In this document: positions 7,145-15,843 of the stretch, in pieces
Layout of the letters: the number at the start of each line of letters is the position of its first letter
Position numbering within the stretch: position 1 is the stretch's first letter
Source of the DNA: a virus
Virus record (IMG/VR): IMGVR_UViG_3300019889_000017
Coordinates: 1 to 60,897 of that record
Length of the DNA: 60,897 nucleotides
Strand: one strand, 5' to 3'
Translations under genes and position numbers: made by a program
The notes under the pieces: model-generated
What the model was told of the DNA's origin: nothing
Database searches by the model: none
What the model saw: only the letters and a program-made list of their open reading frames with translations

Positions 7145-7840
7145 TCAGGCAAGCGTGACTACGACGTCACGGTCGAACAGGAATCCGTCCGTGCTCACCA
7201 CCGCGCGCACCGCCTTGACGCCCTTGGGCAGGTCGTAGAAGGCGTATGCGCGGATCGAGTTGCCGGGGTTCAGCTCCGTGTACCAGCCGGTCAGGTCCTT
7301 GTTCCCGAAGATGTTGGCCGTGCCGTCCGCGCTGAACTGCCGACCGGCGGCGTCCTCGACCTTGATCCGGCCGTCGGCGTCGAAGTACATCGGCTGGTCG
7401 CCGACGTTCTTCACGGTGACGTCCAGCCGGGTGTACACGCCCTGCGCCTTCTGCCGGTTGTATTGGCCGCCCACCTGCGTGAGGCCGGTCTTCACCCCGT
7501 GGAACGTGTACTGGAAGTCGCCGGAGAGGAACGTCTTACCGACGGTGTAGGCGGCCGGGCCCTTGTCCGCGCCCAGGCTCTTCTCGGCAGCCGGAGCCGC
7601 GGGCATGGTGGTGAACCCCGCCTTCGGGTCACCGCTGCCTCCGGCGATCCCGATGACGGCCACGGCCGAGAACATCAGGAAGAGCCCGCCGAGCACGACC
7701 AGAATGATCGCCCAGACCGGGAAGCCCTTCTTCCTCCCCGCGGTCTCGGTCGGCAACAGCAGCGCGGCGGAGGCCGGGCCGGGCGAGATGGGGGCCGAGG
7801 TCCGGTCCAGGCTGATAAGTGTCTTCAGTGGGTCGCTCAT
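7145..7840 (-). CDS. Membrane-anchored DUF4352-like protein
   Basis: This 231-residue protein starts at ATG 7840. A cytoplasmic N terminus of about 45 residues is followed by one transmembrane helix (WAIILVVLGGLFLMFSAVAV) and an extracytoplasmic beta domain whose block YTRLDVTVKNVGDQP is typical of DUF4352/telokin-like domains of actinobacterial envelope proteins. Together with the LPxTG, I36-like and PQ-loop genes it forms an envelope-modifying set. The biochemical role is unknown. Confidence 0.75.
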   Translation of the reverse strand: MSDPLKTLISLDRTSAPISPGPASAALLLPTETAGRKKGFPVWAIILVVLGGLFLMFSAVAVIGIAGGSGDPKAGFTTMPAAPAAEKSLGADKGPAAYTVGKTFLSGDFQYTFHGVKTGLTQVGGQYNRQKAQGVYTRLDVTVKNVGDQPMYFDADGRIKVEDAAGRQFSADGTANIFGNKDLTGWYTELNPGNSIRAYAFYDLPKGVKAVRAVVSTDGFLFDRDVVVTLA

Positions 7841-7947
7841 TGTTCGGTCTCCTTGATACGTAATTGTCAAAGTTTGGGGTGCCCGGACTCGGGACGTGTG
7901 CGTTCTGGATGTTGGGACGGCCCTGGTCCCGAGCCGGACGAGACGTT

Positions 7948-7977
7948 ACCTTACAGTCATGACGTACATGTAGTCAA
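7948..7977 (-). promoter_or_regulatory. TTGACT-N18-TAAGGT promoter
   Basis: Minus-strand TTGACT (7977-7972) and TAAGGT (7953-7948). The spacer holds GTCATGACTG. It begins right after the hairpin at 7978 and gives gene 7145-7840 a leader of about 100 nt. Confidence 0.8.
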
Positions 7978-8033
7978 CCCAGGGCAGGGCGCTTCTGCAA
8001 TAGGTATCGAGCCGAGATTGGCCCCGCCCCGGG
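7978..8033 (-). ncRNA. TIGR-like hairpin 3' of the polymerase gene
   Basis: CCCAGGGCAGGGC (7978-7990) pairs with 8021-8033 around a 30-nt loop (gcttctgcaa, TAGGTATCG at 8001-8009, agccgagattg). Its two mismatches become G-U pairs on the minus strand. It starts 4 nt after the polymerase stop codon. It has the same design as the array units at 18.1-18.8 kb, with a different GC-rich stem. Confidence 0.75.
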
Positions 8034-8037
8034 AAGA

Positions 8038-11000
8038 TCATTTCTCGTAGCAGCGTGACCAGTCGGTTCCCGCCGGGCTCACATCCGCCAGGATGGGGAC
8101 CCCACGCCACTCGAACGACAGCGCTTCGACCACCGCGCGGCCGACGTCCACCGCGTCCTCCTCCGGCACGCTGAGGACAATCTCGTCGTGCACCTGCGCC
8201 CGCAGCATCGGCAGCACCTCGGCGGGGAGGCGCAACATCCCCTCCATCATGAGGTCGCGAGCCGCACCCTGGCCCATCAGCGCCGGGCCCTGGGTGTGGG
8301 CGCGCCGCGGGTCGGGCCGCATCATCCGGCCGAACCCGTTGTCCAGCAGCTGGCCGGACTCGGCGAGCACGCGAACCTCCTGCTGCCATTCGACCAGCCG
8401 GGGGAAGCGCTCGCGCATCGACGCGTCGAACCGACGGACCAGCGCTGGCTCGATGTCGTTCTCCATGCCGATCCGGCGCAGCGACTCCCCGTAGTTCCAG
8501 CCGTGCCCGATCGGCTTGGCGACCTCCCGGAACGAGCGGTCGCCGAACAGCGCCAGCGCCAGCTCGGCGTGGGGATCCTCCTCGTGCAGCATCGCGATGT
8601 ACGCCTGGTCCTGTGACAATCCCGCGACGGCGCGCATATCGACCTGCGAGAGGTCGACCGAGATCAGCACCTCCCCGGGATCGGGCAGCAGCACGGCGCG
8701 CTCGACGTGCCGGCCGTTCCGCTTGCCCATCACCGTGAGCCCCGGATCGGTCAGCGACCAGCGGCCGGTGGCCTGCTTGAACGACACCCTGGGGTGTACC
8801 CGGCCGTCCGGCGCCATGCTGTTGGCAATGGTCTCGTAGACGGTCCGCGCCGAGACGATCCGGTAGACCTCCTTGACGATGGCGCAGACCGCGGGCAGGT
8901 GGTGGTACTCCTGCCCCAGGTGGAGCATGTGGTCGGCGCTGACCTGGATCTCACCGGAGCTGGGCGTGGTCCAGATCGAGGTGGCCCCAGCCGCACGGAG
9001 TGCCTTCTCCAGCGCGGCCTTCCCCGGCTTGGTGGACAGCGGAGATAGGTAAGCCTTACCTTTGGCGTCCTCGGTCGGGATCGCACAGTGCTCGACCAGC
9101 GACTCCATGGCCCGGGCCTTACGGTCCCGGATCCCGTTCATCCGGACGGCGAGCAGACCCTGGTCCACCAGGAAGCCGTTGATCGAGATCTGCGCGGCGA
9201 GCGCGGCCACCCGGTGCTCCCGCACCAGGTACTCCGGCAGGCTTCCTCCCAGCTCCTCCAGGAGCTTGGAGTACAACCGCCGGGACAGCTCGACGTCCTG
9301 GACCATGTAGTCCTTGAAGGCCCGGCCGTCCTCAGAGTCATCGATCGGAATGTGCCACCAGCCGCCGTACTTCTTGGCCAGCCTCTTGGACACGTCGGTG
9401 AGCTTGGCACCCAGCCCGTACTTCTCGGCGAGCGTGCCGAGGTCGTACTTGCGGTCGGCGTCCACACCCTTGTCCCGGGCCATCGGCGGGTCCAGGAACC
9501 GGGCCACCACCAGCGCGTCGAAGAGTTTGCCGTCGGCGGCGTCGTGGTGGATCTGCTCCATGGTGATCTTTCGCGCCCGCACCAGCGCGGGGAGGTCGAA
9601 GGCCATGATGTTGTGGCCGGTAATGGTGCCCGCATTCTGGAGTCGACGCGCCACATACTCGGCGGTCCGATCGTGTGTGTACGAGACCACCGGATCATCA
9701 CCCCGGGCAGTCCCGCCGATTCGGACGTACTCGCTCCCCGGGGTGCGGTAGAGGTCGGCCGCGTCGCCGGTCTCCAGGTCGAACGTAACGACGTCGGCGG
9801 TTGACGCTGAAGTGTCAGGCTCCGGACCGTCCGGCGCGTACGTCAGGGCATACCCATCCGGGTGCATCTTGGGCTCGGCTCGCGGACCGTAATCCACAGG
9901 CTGTGGATCCACCGACGTTGGAGCGTCGGGCTCAGGGTCCGACGGCCCGGGTGCCGGCTCCGGCTCGGCGCCGGGCGCCGGGGGGAGGTCATCCTCCTCG
10001 AAAACCCGCCACTGGCTCACATGACCGAACGCGGAACCGACACGTTCGATCCACATTCCGTCGTACCGGCGCCCCTTCAGCCGCGAGTAGGCCTCGCCGA
10101 GCGCCTTGGTATAACCCTTCTCGCTCGGGTCGTCCAACTTGGGCGGGGCCATGTACGCAGCCGGATCGGCGAGCGCCTTCCCCTTGACGTCGGAGGCCCG
10201 GAACGTGTTGTTCGAGAACTGCTCTCGGAGCCAGCCCAGGTGGCCATGCCAGTACTGGGTGTCGAAGTCGCTCTCCGACCGCCAGATCTTGAGGTTCTTC
10301 AGGAAGCCGTCCAGCCCGGCGGCCTCCACGATCCCGCTGACGATCCGCTCCCAGACCTCGAACGACCCGAAGGAGATGCTGCGCCTCGGCCGCGGGGCAC
10401 CCTGGGCGAACCAGGCCCGGACCAGCGTGAGGATGGCCACCATCAGCTGGCGCCGGTTGGCCCGGCTCCAGCTCACCAGGTCCAGCCCCGAGATTCCGGG
10501 GTGGCGGAAGGAGCTGGACGGCCGGTCCTGCGGGTTGGCGTAGTCGGGCCTGATCGAGATCCGGTAGACCCGGCGGGTGAGGTCGCCGCGAACCTGGACC
10601 TGGTTCCCGAGGGATATCCAGGTGACCCGGTTCGGGAAGTTGGCCATCGTGCTGACGCCCAGGATCCGGTCCTGCCACGTCTCGGCGGTGAGCGCCTGGG
10701 CCAGCGGTGCGCCCTCGATCGTGTGCGCCTCATCGAAGACGAAGAACTCCTTGCCGGTGCGGAAAGCGCTGGTGATCTGCTTGCGCAGCTCCTCGGGCTC
10801 GGACACCCAGTTCATCGGCTCGGCCGCCGATCCGGTGTAGACCGAGATGATCGAGTCGGCGATCAGGTTCTTCCCCACGCCCGCCTGCAGGCCGTCGACC
10901 ACCGCGAGCGGCACCTTGGGGACCATGCCGCGGATGGCCGGGGTGACGATCAGCGCCAGCAGATTGGCCCGGTCGGCGTCCGTCTCGAACGGCATGTCGC

Positions 11001-12327
11001 CGAACCACTCGCTGAGAATCAGCTCGCGCGCGGCGGTGATCTCCTCCGGGCTCGGATTCTCGGGGACGGTCAGGCCCTCCAGCACCGGGTCCGCCAGAAG
11101 GATGGTCTTGGTGGCCTCGTCGTAGCCGGGCTCGGTGACGATCGTCCCGTCCGGCCGTACGAACGGGGCGTGCGCGACCCTCTCCAGCGGGGAGAACTTG
11201 GCTGACCGGCTGGTCACCGCGGCGATGGTGCCGGGGTCGGGCCACGTAAAGCTGTAGGTGACGCCGCCCTGGGCGTCGGAATTCTCGTTGACCGTGACCG
11301 CGGTCTCCTGGATCACGTCGTGGAAGGTCCCCCGGTCGACCGGGGACATGCCGGTTGCGGTCAGCCGGGAGATGACACCGCCGTGGTTGAACAGCTCCTT
11401 GCCGTCCCACCGGCTGATCAGCGCGCTGGTCAGGTCGTTGATCACCGACAGCCTGTCCCGGTTGCACACGACCGTGGTCCGGCCGTCCTTCCCCGTCGGC
11501 GCCTCCGAACCACGCCTGCGGGGCTTGGGCTTGGAGTCGGCGGGCTTCGGCTTGGCGCCCGCCAGGATCCGGGAGAAGTAAGCTGCCCGCCGTTCGGGCG
11601 CGCGCCCGGCGAGCACGTCGTCCAGGCCTGCCTTGGCGTCGTCCCCGGGGAGGCGGGTGAAGCTGATCTTGGTGGCGCCCTCCATCGCGAGGGCTTCGGC
11701 GAGCCCGGTTCCGGCCTGATAAACGTCAGGGTTGCTTGACGCATCGGCGTCCAAGATCACGACCACCGTACAGCCGTCGGCCAGGGCGAGGTCCGGAATC
11801 GGGCGGCCGTCGACCTGCCACATCCGGCAGCCCGCCATGCCGTACACCGCCCAGCCCTCGGGCGCGTAACTGGCGGCCGCTAGACACTGCTTGGTGCCCT
11901 CCACGATCAGCATCCGGTCGGCTTCCGGCGCCGAGCGCACGGCCCAGAGCACCGGTTCCATGCCCTTGCGGAAGACGTACTTACGGGTCCGGCCGCGACC
12001 GTCCTCGGTCGGGTCGTCCGGGCGGATCTGGTACTCGACACGCTCGCCGAGGTCGTCGGTCCAGGGGAAGAGGATGGCCGGAAAGTTGGCCCAGTTCTCC
12101 CACACCCCGCCGAGGCCCTTGGTGTCCTCTGGACTGACCAGCGACCGGACGCCGAGCGACCGGGCCAACTGCACGTCAACGGCCTGCGCCGTCAGGTACT
12201 CCTCGTGCGCCGCGGCCAGTTCTCCGACCACATGGCCGCCGTGCATCGCACCCTCGGTGCGCTTCAGCAGCTCTATGCCATCGACCAAACGCTGTTCATC
12301 CGGACGAATCATGTTATCGTCGCTCAC
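8038..12327 (-). CDS. Primase-like/helicase/family A DNA polymerase fusion
   Basis: This 1429-residue protein combines several replication activities. A TOPRIM-like domain has MLIVEGTKQ (139-147) and VVILDADAS (189-197). A P-loop ATPase has Walker A GLQAGVGKN (479-487) and Walker B FVFDEAH (529-535). After a Pro-rich acidic linker (about 780-840) comes a 3'-5' exonuclease (VVTFDLETGD, D850/E852; GHNIMAFD 904-911). The polymerase follows, with motif A ISVDLSQVD (from 1222), motif B KPIGHGWNYG (1271-1280) and motif C VHDE (1379-1382). Start GTG 12327 follows AGAGGAAG. It is the main replicase. Confidence 0.93.
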   Translation of the reverse strand: MSDDNMIRPDEQRLVDGIELLKRTEGAMHGGHVVGELAAAHEEYLTAQAVDVQLARSLGVRSLVSPEDTKGLGGVWENWANFPAILFPWTDDLGERVEYQIRPDDPTEDGRGRTRKYVFRKGMEPVLWAVRSAPEADRMLIVEGTKQCLAAASYAPEGWAVYGMAGCRMWQVDGRPIPDLALADGCTVVVILDADASSNPDVYQAGTGLAEALAMEGATKISFTRLPGDDAKAGLDDVLAGRAPERRAAYFSRILAGAKPKPADSKPKPRRRGSEAPTGKDGRTTVVCNRDRLSVINDLTSALISRWDGKELFNHGGVISRLTATGMSPVDRGTFHDVIQETAVTVNENSDAQGGVTYSFTWPDPGTIAAVTSRSAKFSPLERVAHAPFVRPDGTIVTEPGYDEATKTILLADPVLEGLTVPENPSPEEITAARELILSEWFGDMPFETDADRANLLALIVTPAIRGMVPKVPLAVVDGLQAGVGKNLIADSIISVYTGSAAEPMNWVSEPEELRKQITSAFRTGKEFFVFDEAHTIEGAPLAQALTAETWQDRILGVSTMANFPNRVTWISLGNQVQVRGDLTRRVYRISIRPDYANPQDRPSSSFRHPGISGLDLVSWSRANRRQLMVAILTLVRAWFAQGAPRPRRSISFGSFEVWERIVSGIVEAAGLDGFLKNLKIWRSESDFDTQYWHGHLGWLREQFSNNTFRASDVKGKALADPAAYMAPPKLDDPSEKGYTKALGEAYSRLKGRRYDGMWIERVGSAFGHVSQWRVFEEDDLPPAPGAEPEPAPGPSDPEPDAPTSVDPQPVDYGPRAEPKMHPDGYALTYAPDGPEPDTSASTADVVTFDLETGDAADLYRTPGSEYVRIGGTARGDDPVVSYTHDRTAEYVARRLQNAGTITGHNIMAFDLPALVRARKITMEQIHHDAADGKLFDALVVARFLDPPMARDKGVDADRKYDLGTLAEKYGLGAKLTDVSKRLAKKYGGWWHIPIDDSEDGRAFKDYMVQDVELSRRLYSKLLEELGGSLPEYLVREHRVAALAAQISINGFLVDQGLLAVRMNGIRDRKARAMESLVEHCAIPTEDAKGKAYLSPLSTKPGKAALEKALRAAGATSIWTTPSSGEIQVSADHMLHLGQEYHHLPAVCAIVKEVYRIVSARTVYETIANSMAPDGRVHPRVSFKQATGRWSLTDPGLTVMGKRNGRHVERAVLLPDPGEVLISVDLSQVDMRAVAGLSQDQAYIAMLHEEDPHAELALALFGDRSFREVAKPIGHGWNYGESLRRIGMENDIEPALVRRFDASMRERFPRLVEWQQEVRVLAESGQLLDNGFGRMMRPDPRRAHTQGPALMGQGAARDLMMEGMLRLPAEVLPMLRAQVHDEIVLSVPEEDAVDVGRAVVEALSFEWRGVPILADVSPAGTDWSRCYEK

Positions 12328-12358
12328 GTTCGGTCTTCCTCTCGCAGGTTGATCTCTG

Positions 12359-12393
12359 GGCCGGTCAGGTGGGTCTCCTCCCCCTGACCGGCC
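12359..12393. terminator. Intercistronic hairpin
   Basis: GGCCGGTCAGG (12359-12369) pairs with 12383-12393 around a 13-nt loop. It lies between the coiled-coil gene and the polymerase gene and may attenuate transcription. The short loop shows it is not one of the 30-nt-loop hairpins. Confidence 0.5.
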
Positions 12394-12412
12394 TTCTCCG
12401 TGTCTGCCGACC

Positions 12413-13009
12413 TTACGCCTGCGACGTTGGCTCGGACGGCGAATCAGACCACGGAGCCGTCAGCTCCTGGATCCTTTGGATGTTGATCACCGAAGAAACG
12501 TCCGGAAGAGTGGCCCGGGTGACCAACAGGCGCGCCAGGCGGGCCACGTCGGTGAGCCGATGCTCCGCCGTATCAAGGCTGTGCCGCTGGTCAGCACTGG
12601 AGGCCCGCAACTGGTCCAACCTCTGGGCCAGATCCTTGCGGTCCATGTTGAACGCCTGGGCTTTGCTCTCCGACTTCAAGAACCTGTCTTTGAGCTTTTC
12701 CAGGCTGGCTTCAGCCACATTCAACTTCTCGGCTAGAAGATCATTGTTCTTAAAGAGCTCTTTGACCCTGTCCTCTGCTCGCTCGGCCCACTGCCGGTTG
12801 GAGCGCCTGCCGAGCTGCTCTTTATCGGCACGCTTGGTTTCCTCAGCCAGCTGGTCCTCCAGGACCACGACCCGATCCTTAAGGCCCACCTCGTCTGAGG
12901 TGGACAGCCGTTCGAGGACCTCGGTCGCCTCCTCTCGGTCGCCTGCCGTGATTTCGATGGTCACGTGCGAATCGTGAAACTCTTTCGCAGTCTTGATGCG
13001 GATCTCCAT
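12413..13009 (-). CDS. Coiled-coil protein
   Basis: This 198-residue protein is almost entirely charged heptad-like helix from about residue 45 to 165 (DRVVVLEDQLAEETKRADKE and on). The N terminus is a short beta segment (MEIRIKTAKEF), possibly a small ligand or partner-binding fold. It sits between helicase and polymerase with its own promoter (13040-13069), so a scaffold or accessory role in replication is possible. No family is recognised. Confidence 0.8.
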   Translation of the reverse strand: MEIRIKTAKEFHDSHVTIEITAGDREEATEVLERLSTSDEVGLKDRVVVLEDQLAEETKRADKEQLGRRSNRQWAERAEDRVKELFKNNDLLAEKLNVAEASLEKLKDRFLKSESKAQAFNMDRKDLAQRLDQLRASSADQRHSLDTAEHRLTDVARLARLLVTRATLPDVSSVINIQRIQELTAPWSDSPSEPTSQA

Positions 13010-13039
13010 CGGACTCCCCGTCCTGTTGTTAGGTCTCGA

Positions 13040-13069
13040 ACCTTACAGGCTAGACGTTGAGGTGGTCAA
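13040..13069 (-). promoter_or_regulatory. TTGACC-N18-TAAGGT promoter
   Basis: Minus-strand TTGACC (13069-13064) and TAAGGT (13045-13040). It abuts the hairpin at 13070, the same arrangement as at 7948/7978. Confidence 0.75.
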
Positions 13070-13123
13070 CCGGGGCCGGGCGGCACTGGTTTGGGTATCG
13101 AAGCCCTTCTGGCCCAGCCCCGG
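13070..13123 (-). ncRNA. TIGR-like hairpin 3' of the SF2 helicase gene
   Basis: CCGGGGCCGGGC (13070-13081) pairs with GCCCAGCCCCGG (13112-13123). Its single mismatch is a G-U pair on the minus strand. The 30-nt loop is ggcactggtt, TGGGTATCG (13092-13100), aagcccttctg. It begins 5 nt after the helicase stop codon. Confidence 0.8.
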
Positions 13124-13128
13124 AAGCT

Positions 13129-14808
13129 CTATCGGACTGCCAGCTTCCTGACCGCCCGGCGCCCGCTGATCCGGGTGATCAGGTCGGCCGCCTCACCACG
13201 GGTGCGCACCTTGCCGAGCTTGGCCTCCGGCAGGCCCTCGCGCAGCAGGCGGCCGCGCTGCTGGTCACTGACCGGCTGGCGCAGCCAGCGCGCGTCACGT
13301 TCGACAAGCTTTTGAAACGCCTTGGCACGGTCCTCACCGATCCCCATCGCCCAGTCGGCCGGGAGCTGCTCGTGCAGGATCTCCAGCTTGGCGTTCCGGT
13401 ACGCAGCCAACCGCCAGGTGTCGACCCCCGCCGGGACCATGACGACGATCTCCTGACCGGCGCCGAGGCACCAGCCGTCCTCGACGGGTAACCAGCGCAA
13501 CCGTGAAGCGCCGAACACGTCGACCTTCCCGGCCTTGCCAGCATCGCAGTTGTCATGCCGGTGGCCGTTCTCCGAGACCACCCGGGCGGGGAGGTAGCGG
13601 CGGCACAGCGAACACCGGTGCCAGGTGACCTCACACGGCTCCCCGCACGTCGGGCACGCCTGAGCTTCGGCCTCTCCGTCGAGCTTCTTCTTGCGCTTGG
13701 TGTCAAACCCCTCGTCCCCGAGGTCGACCCTCGTGACGATGTCATGGCGCCGGGTGGCGCCGACGAAGTCAACGATCAGCAGGTCGGCCTTCCCCGGGGA
13801 CAGCCGGGTCCCGCGGCCCGCCATCTGGACGTACAGGCCGTGGCGCACGGTGGCCCGTGCGATGGCTACGCAGTCGATCGACGGCTCGTCAAAGCCCTCG
13901 ATGAAGACTCCGCAGTTGACCACGCACTGGGTCTCGCCGGTCTTCAGCCGCTTCTTGGTCGCCGTCCGGAGGTCGGTCTCGGTGTCGCTCTCCACCGCCT
14001 CAGCAGCCATGCCGCGCTTGACCAGGGCGGCCGCGAGAGCGTGTGCGGTCTTGACCGTCGGTGTGAAGGCGAGAATCTTGCGGTCACCGGCGTGCTCGAT
14101 CAGCCCGTCCGCGATCTCCTCGATGGCGCCGGAGTCCTCCATCTCACGGCCGAGGTCGCCACCGGAGAGGTCGCCGTCGCCACCCTTGCGCACCCGGGTG
14201 AGGTCCATCTTGGTCTCGACCACCACCGCCGGGAGGATCGGCACCAGGTAGCCGCCGAAGATGGCCTCCCGAATTGACATGTAAGAGACAACTTTCTCCC
14301 ACACGCCGAGCGTCTTCCCCTCCCGCTCCGGAGTGGCGGTGAAGCCGACCGCCAGAGGGCCGTGCGGGTGGAATGCGCCGAGCCCCTTCAGGAACTTCGT
14401 CCAGCTCGGCGATGGTGCGTGGTGGGCTTCGTCCACGATGATCGTCCCGAACGGCCGGCGCCCGGCCGACTCGACCAGCCGCCGGAGCCGTTCGTCGCGG
14501 TGCGCGGTAGGGATGGAGGCCACCACGCAGTCCGCGTCCACCTCGTCCCGCTCCGCCTTGACGATGCCGGTCGAGAGGTGTGGCGCCTGCCAGTCCAGTT
14601 TCTCGATGAACTGGTCGGCCAGCTCTTCGCGGTGCACACCGACGATCGTCCGGCCGCGGTCGGCGCGCCGGGTGGCGGCCGCGCCCATCACCACGCCCTT
14701 TCCGGTGCCGGTCGGGTGGACCACCAGGGGGCGGCGAACACCCTCGCGCTCGGCCGTCTCGATGGCGTCCAGAGCCTTGACCTGGTAGTCGCGGAGCTGG
14801 ATGTCCAT
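13129..14808 (-). CDS. SF2 (DEAH-box) helicase
   Basis: This 559-residue protein has helicase motif I HPTGTGKG (31-38), motif II DEAH (126-129), motif III GFTATPERE (155-163) and motif VI QMAGRGTR (328-335), in the order of XPB/RecG-type SF2 enzymes. A zinc-binding cluster follows (CPTCGEPC, then CSLC, 385-402). The C-terminal 150 residues are basic with little similarity I can name. Probably used in replication or recombination, downstream of an OB-fold-like protein in the same transcript. Confidence 0.9.
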   Translation of the reverse strand: MDIQLRDYQVKALDAIETAEREGVRRPLVVHPTGTGKGVVMGAAATRRADRGRTIVGVHREELADQFIEKLDWQAPHLSTGIVKAERDEVDADCVVASIPTAHRDERLRRLVESAGRRPFGTIIVDEAHHAPSPSWTKFLKGLGAFHPHGPLAVGFTATPEREGKTLGVWEKVVSYMSIREAIFGGYLVPILPAVVVETKMDLTRVRKGGDGDLSGGDLGREMEDSGAIEEIADGLIEHAGDRKILAFTPTVKTAHALAAALVKRGMAAEAVESDTETDLRTATKKRLKTGETQCVVNCGVFIEGFDEPSIDCVAIARATVRHGLYVQMAGRGTRLSPGKADLLIVDFVGATRRHDIVTRVDLGDEGFDTKRKKKLDGEAEAQACPTCGEPCEVTWHRCSLCRRYLPARVVSENGHRHDNCDAGKAGKVDVFGASRLRWLPVEDGWCLGAGQEIVVMVPAGVDTWRLAAYRNAKLEILHEQLPADWAMGIGEDRAKAFQKLVERDARWLRQPVSDQQRGRLLREGLPEAKLGKVRTRGEAADLITRISGRRAVRKLAVR

Positions 14809-15200
14809 CAGTGCCCTCTCTGCACGTTGGCGCTGAACCGCTTATACGACCGACCGTGTGTCGTGTGGCCCAGACGGTCGATCGTGGCCTTTCCGTCGAA
14901 CCGGACCTGGAGCCGGTCCCCGATCAGGGCCGCGCCCTGGGTCAGCGCGTGCTGGAGTCCGGGGGCGTAGGCCATCACGCGGACTCGTCTGGTCCCGCCT
15001 CGCCACAGGTCCACGAACGGAACCGGTCCGAACTCGGTTGAGACCTCACCCTGGCGGAGCACCACCCCTCTGATCGTCGCGCCTTCGACGGTCGGATTCC
15101 AGGTGGCCGCCGGGTCGCCCTCGGTCAGTGCGCGGACGGCACACATCAGGCAGTCCGCCTCGTGGTCCTGGGCTGCCGTGTCGTGCTTCTCTGTCGTCAT
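14808..15200 (-). CDS. OB-fold-like protein (leaderless)
   Basis: A 130-residue protein starts at ATG 15200, 7 nt after the -10 box, so the mRNA is leaderless. An N-terminal CLMC motif is followed by a beta-rich domain (IRGVVLRQGEVSTEFG, VPFVDLWRGG, RVRVMAYAPGLQ). The same layout appears in the protein at 18791-19243, so they look like distant paralogues. I infer single-stranded nucleic-acid binding. The stop overlaps the helicase start. Confidence 0.7.
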   Translation of the reverse strand: MTTEKHDTAAQDHEADCLMCAVRALTEGDPAATWNPTVEGATIRGVVLRQGEVSTEFGPVPFVDLWRGGTRRVRVMAYAPGLQHALTQGAALIGDRLQVRFDGKATIDRLGHTTHGRSYKRFSANVQRGH

Positions 15201-15207
15201 GCCGGAA

Positions 15208-15236
15208 ACCTTACTGTCATCACTGCAAGGTGTCAA
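15208..15236 (-). promoter_or_regulatory. TTGACA-N17-TAAGGT promoter (leaderless)
   Basis: Minus-strand TTGACA (15236-15231) and TAAGGT (15213-15208), 7 nt from ATG 15200. Probably drives the helicase operon. Confidence 0.85.
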
Positions 15237-15435
15237 CGTGCGGTACGCACGGAACGAATGTGCAGCCACCGCCGCACGTGCCCATGTCGTGGGCCTCGCG
15301 CATCCGATCGACCCACTCCCGCAACCGACGGTCATCGTCGGTCATCCGCTGGTCAGCCTCCTGCAACCGAATCCGGCGCTGAGCCAGGTACGTACGTGAG
15401 AGCCGGTTGTAGGCCCAGTCGGGGAGCCGGATCAC
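15220..15435 (-). CDS. Small hypothetical protein
   Basis: A 71-residue protein starts at GTG 15435, over the stop of the upstream gene (GTGA). It has a helical basic middle (RRIRLQEADQRMTDDDRRLREW) and a cysteine-containing tail (CGGGCTFVPC). The coding region covers promoter 15208-15236. Function unknown. Confidence 0.65.
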   Translation of the reverse strand: MIRLPDWAYNRLSRTYLAQRRIRLQEADQRMTDDDRRLREWVDRMREAHDMGTCGGGCTFVPCVPHVDTLQ

Positions 15436-15734
15436 TCCTGCTCCCCGGTCTTGGTGCTATCGGCCCACAGTCGCGGCGGCCACAGGTACTCCGCCTCGGT
15501 CAGGATCTTGACCCATTCGACCAATCGGCCGTCCCGTTCCAGCCAGCGCTCGACAGCCAGCCACCCGGCGGCGATCGGCACCCGGCCGCTACCGGTCACG
15601 TACCACAGGCCGCCCGCCTTCAGCATCGCGTAGGTGAAGGCGCGGCTGTGGCTCATCCCCGAGTAGCTGATACCGAACAGCAGCACCGTGTCGTCATCGA
15701 TCTTCTTGCTGTCGAAACCGAACTTCATCGTCAT
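15432..15734 (-). CDS. Small hypothetical protein
   Basis: A 100-residue protein with N-terminal MTMKFGFDSKKI and a Trp-rich C-terminal half (WLAVERWLERDGRLVEW). A possible -10 TAACAT lies 7 nt before ATG 15734, as in the leaderless promoters, but no good -35 is visible. Function unknown. Confidence 0.65.
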   Translation of the reverse strand: MTMKFGFDSKKIDDDTVLLFGISYSGMSHSRAFTYAMLKAGGLWYVTGSGRVPIAAGWLAVERWLERDGRLVEWVKILTEAEYLWPPRLWADSTKTGEQE

Positions 15735-15807
15735 GCCTTCTATGTTAGCAGTGAGAACCCCGGACCGGGCGCGAAGATGATGGGTGACATTCCTCGGTCC
15801 TGGCGAG

Positions 15808-15837
15808 TTGACACTTCACAGTCAAGCCTGTTAAGCT
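15808..15837 (+). promoter_or_regulatory. TTGACA promoter with complete operator
   Basis: TTGACA (15808-15813) and TTAAGC or TAAGCT (from 15831). The sequence TTGACACTTCACAGTCAA is a perfect TTGAC-N8-GTCAA palindrome over the -35 box. Seven bases separate TTAAGC from ATG 15844. Confidence 0.8.
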
Positions 15838-15843
15838 TCTCCC

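Noticed and set aside
12359-12393. Hairpin with TGGGT in its loop as another array member
   Set aside because: The loop is only 13 nt and the motif is incomplete; treated as an ordinary intercistronic hairpin.
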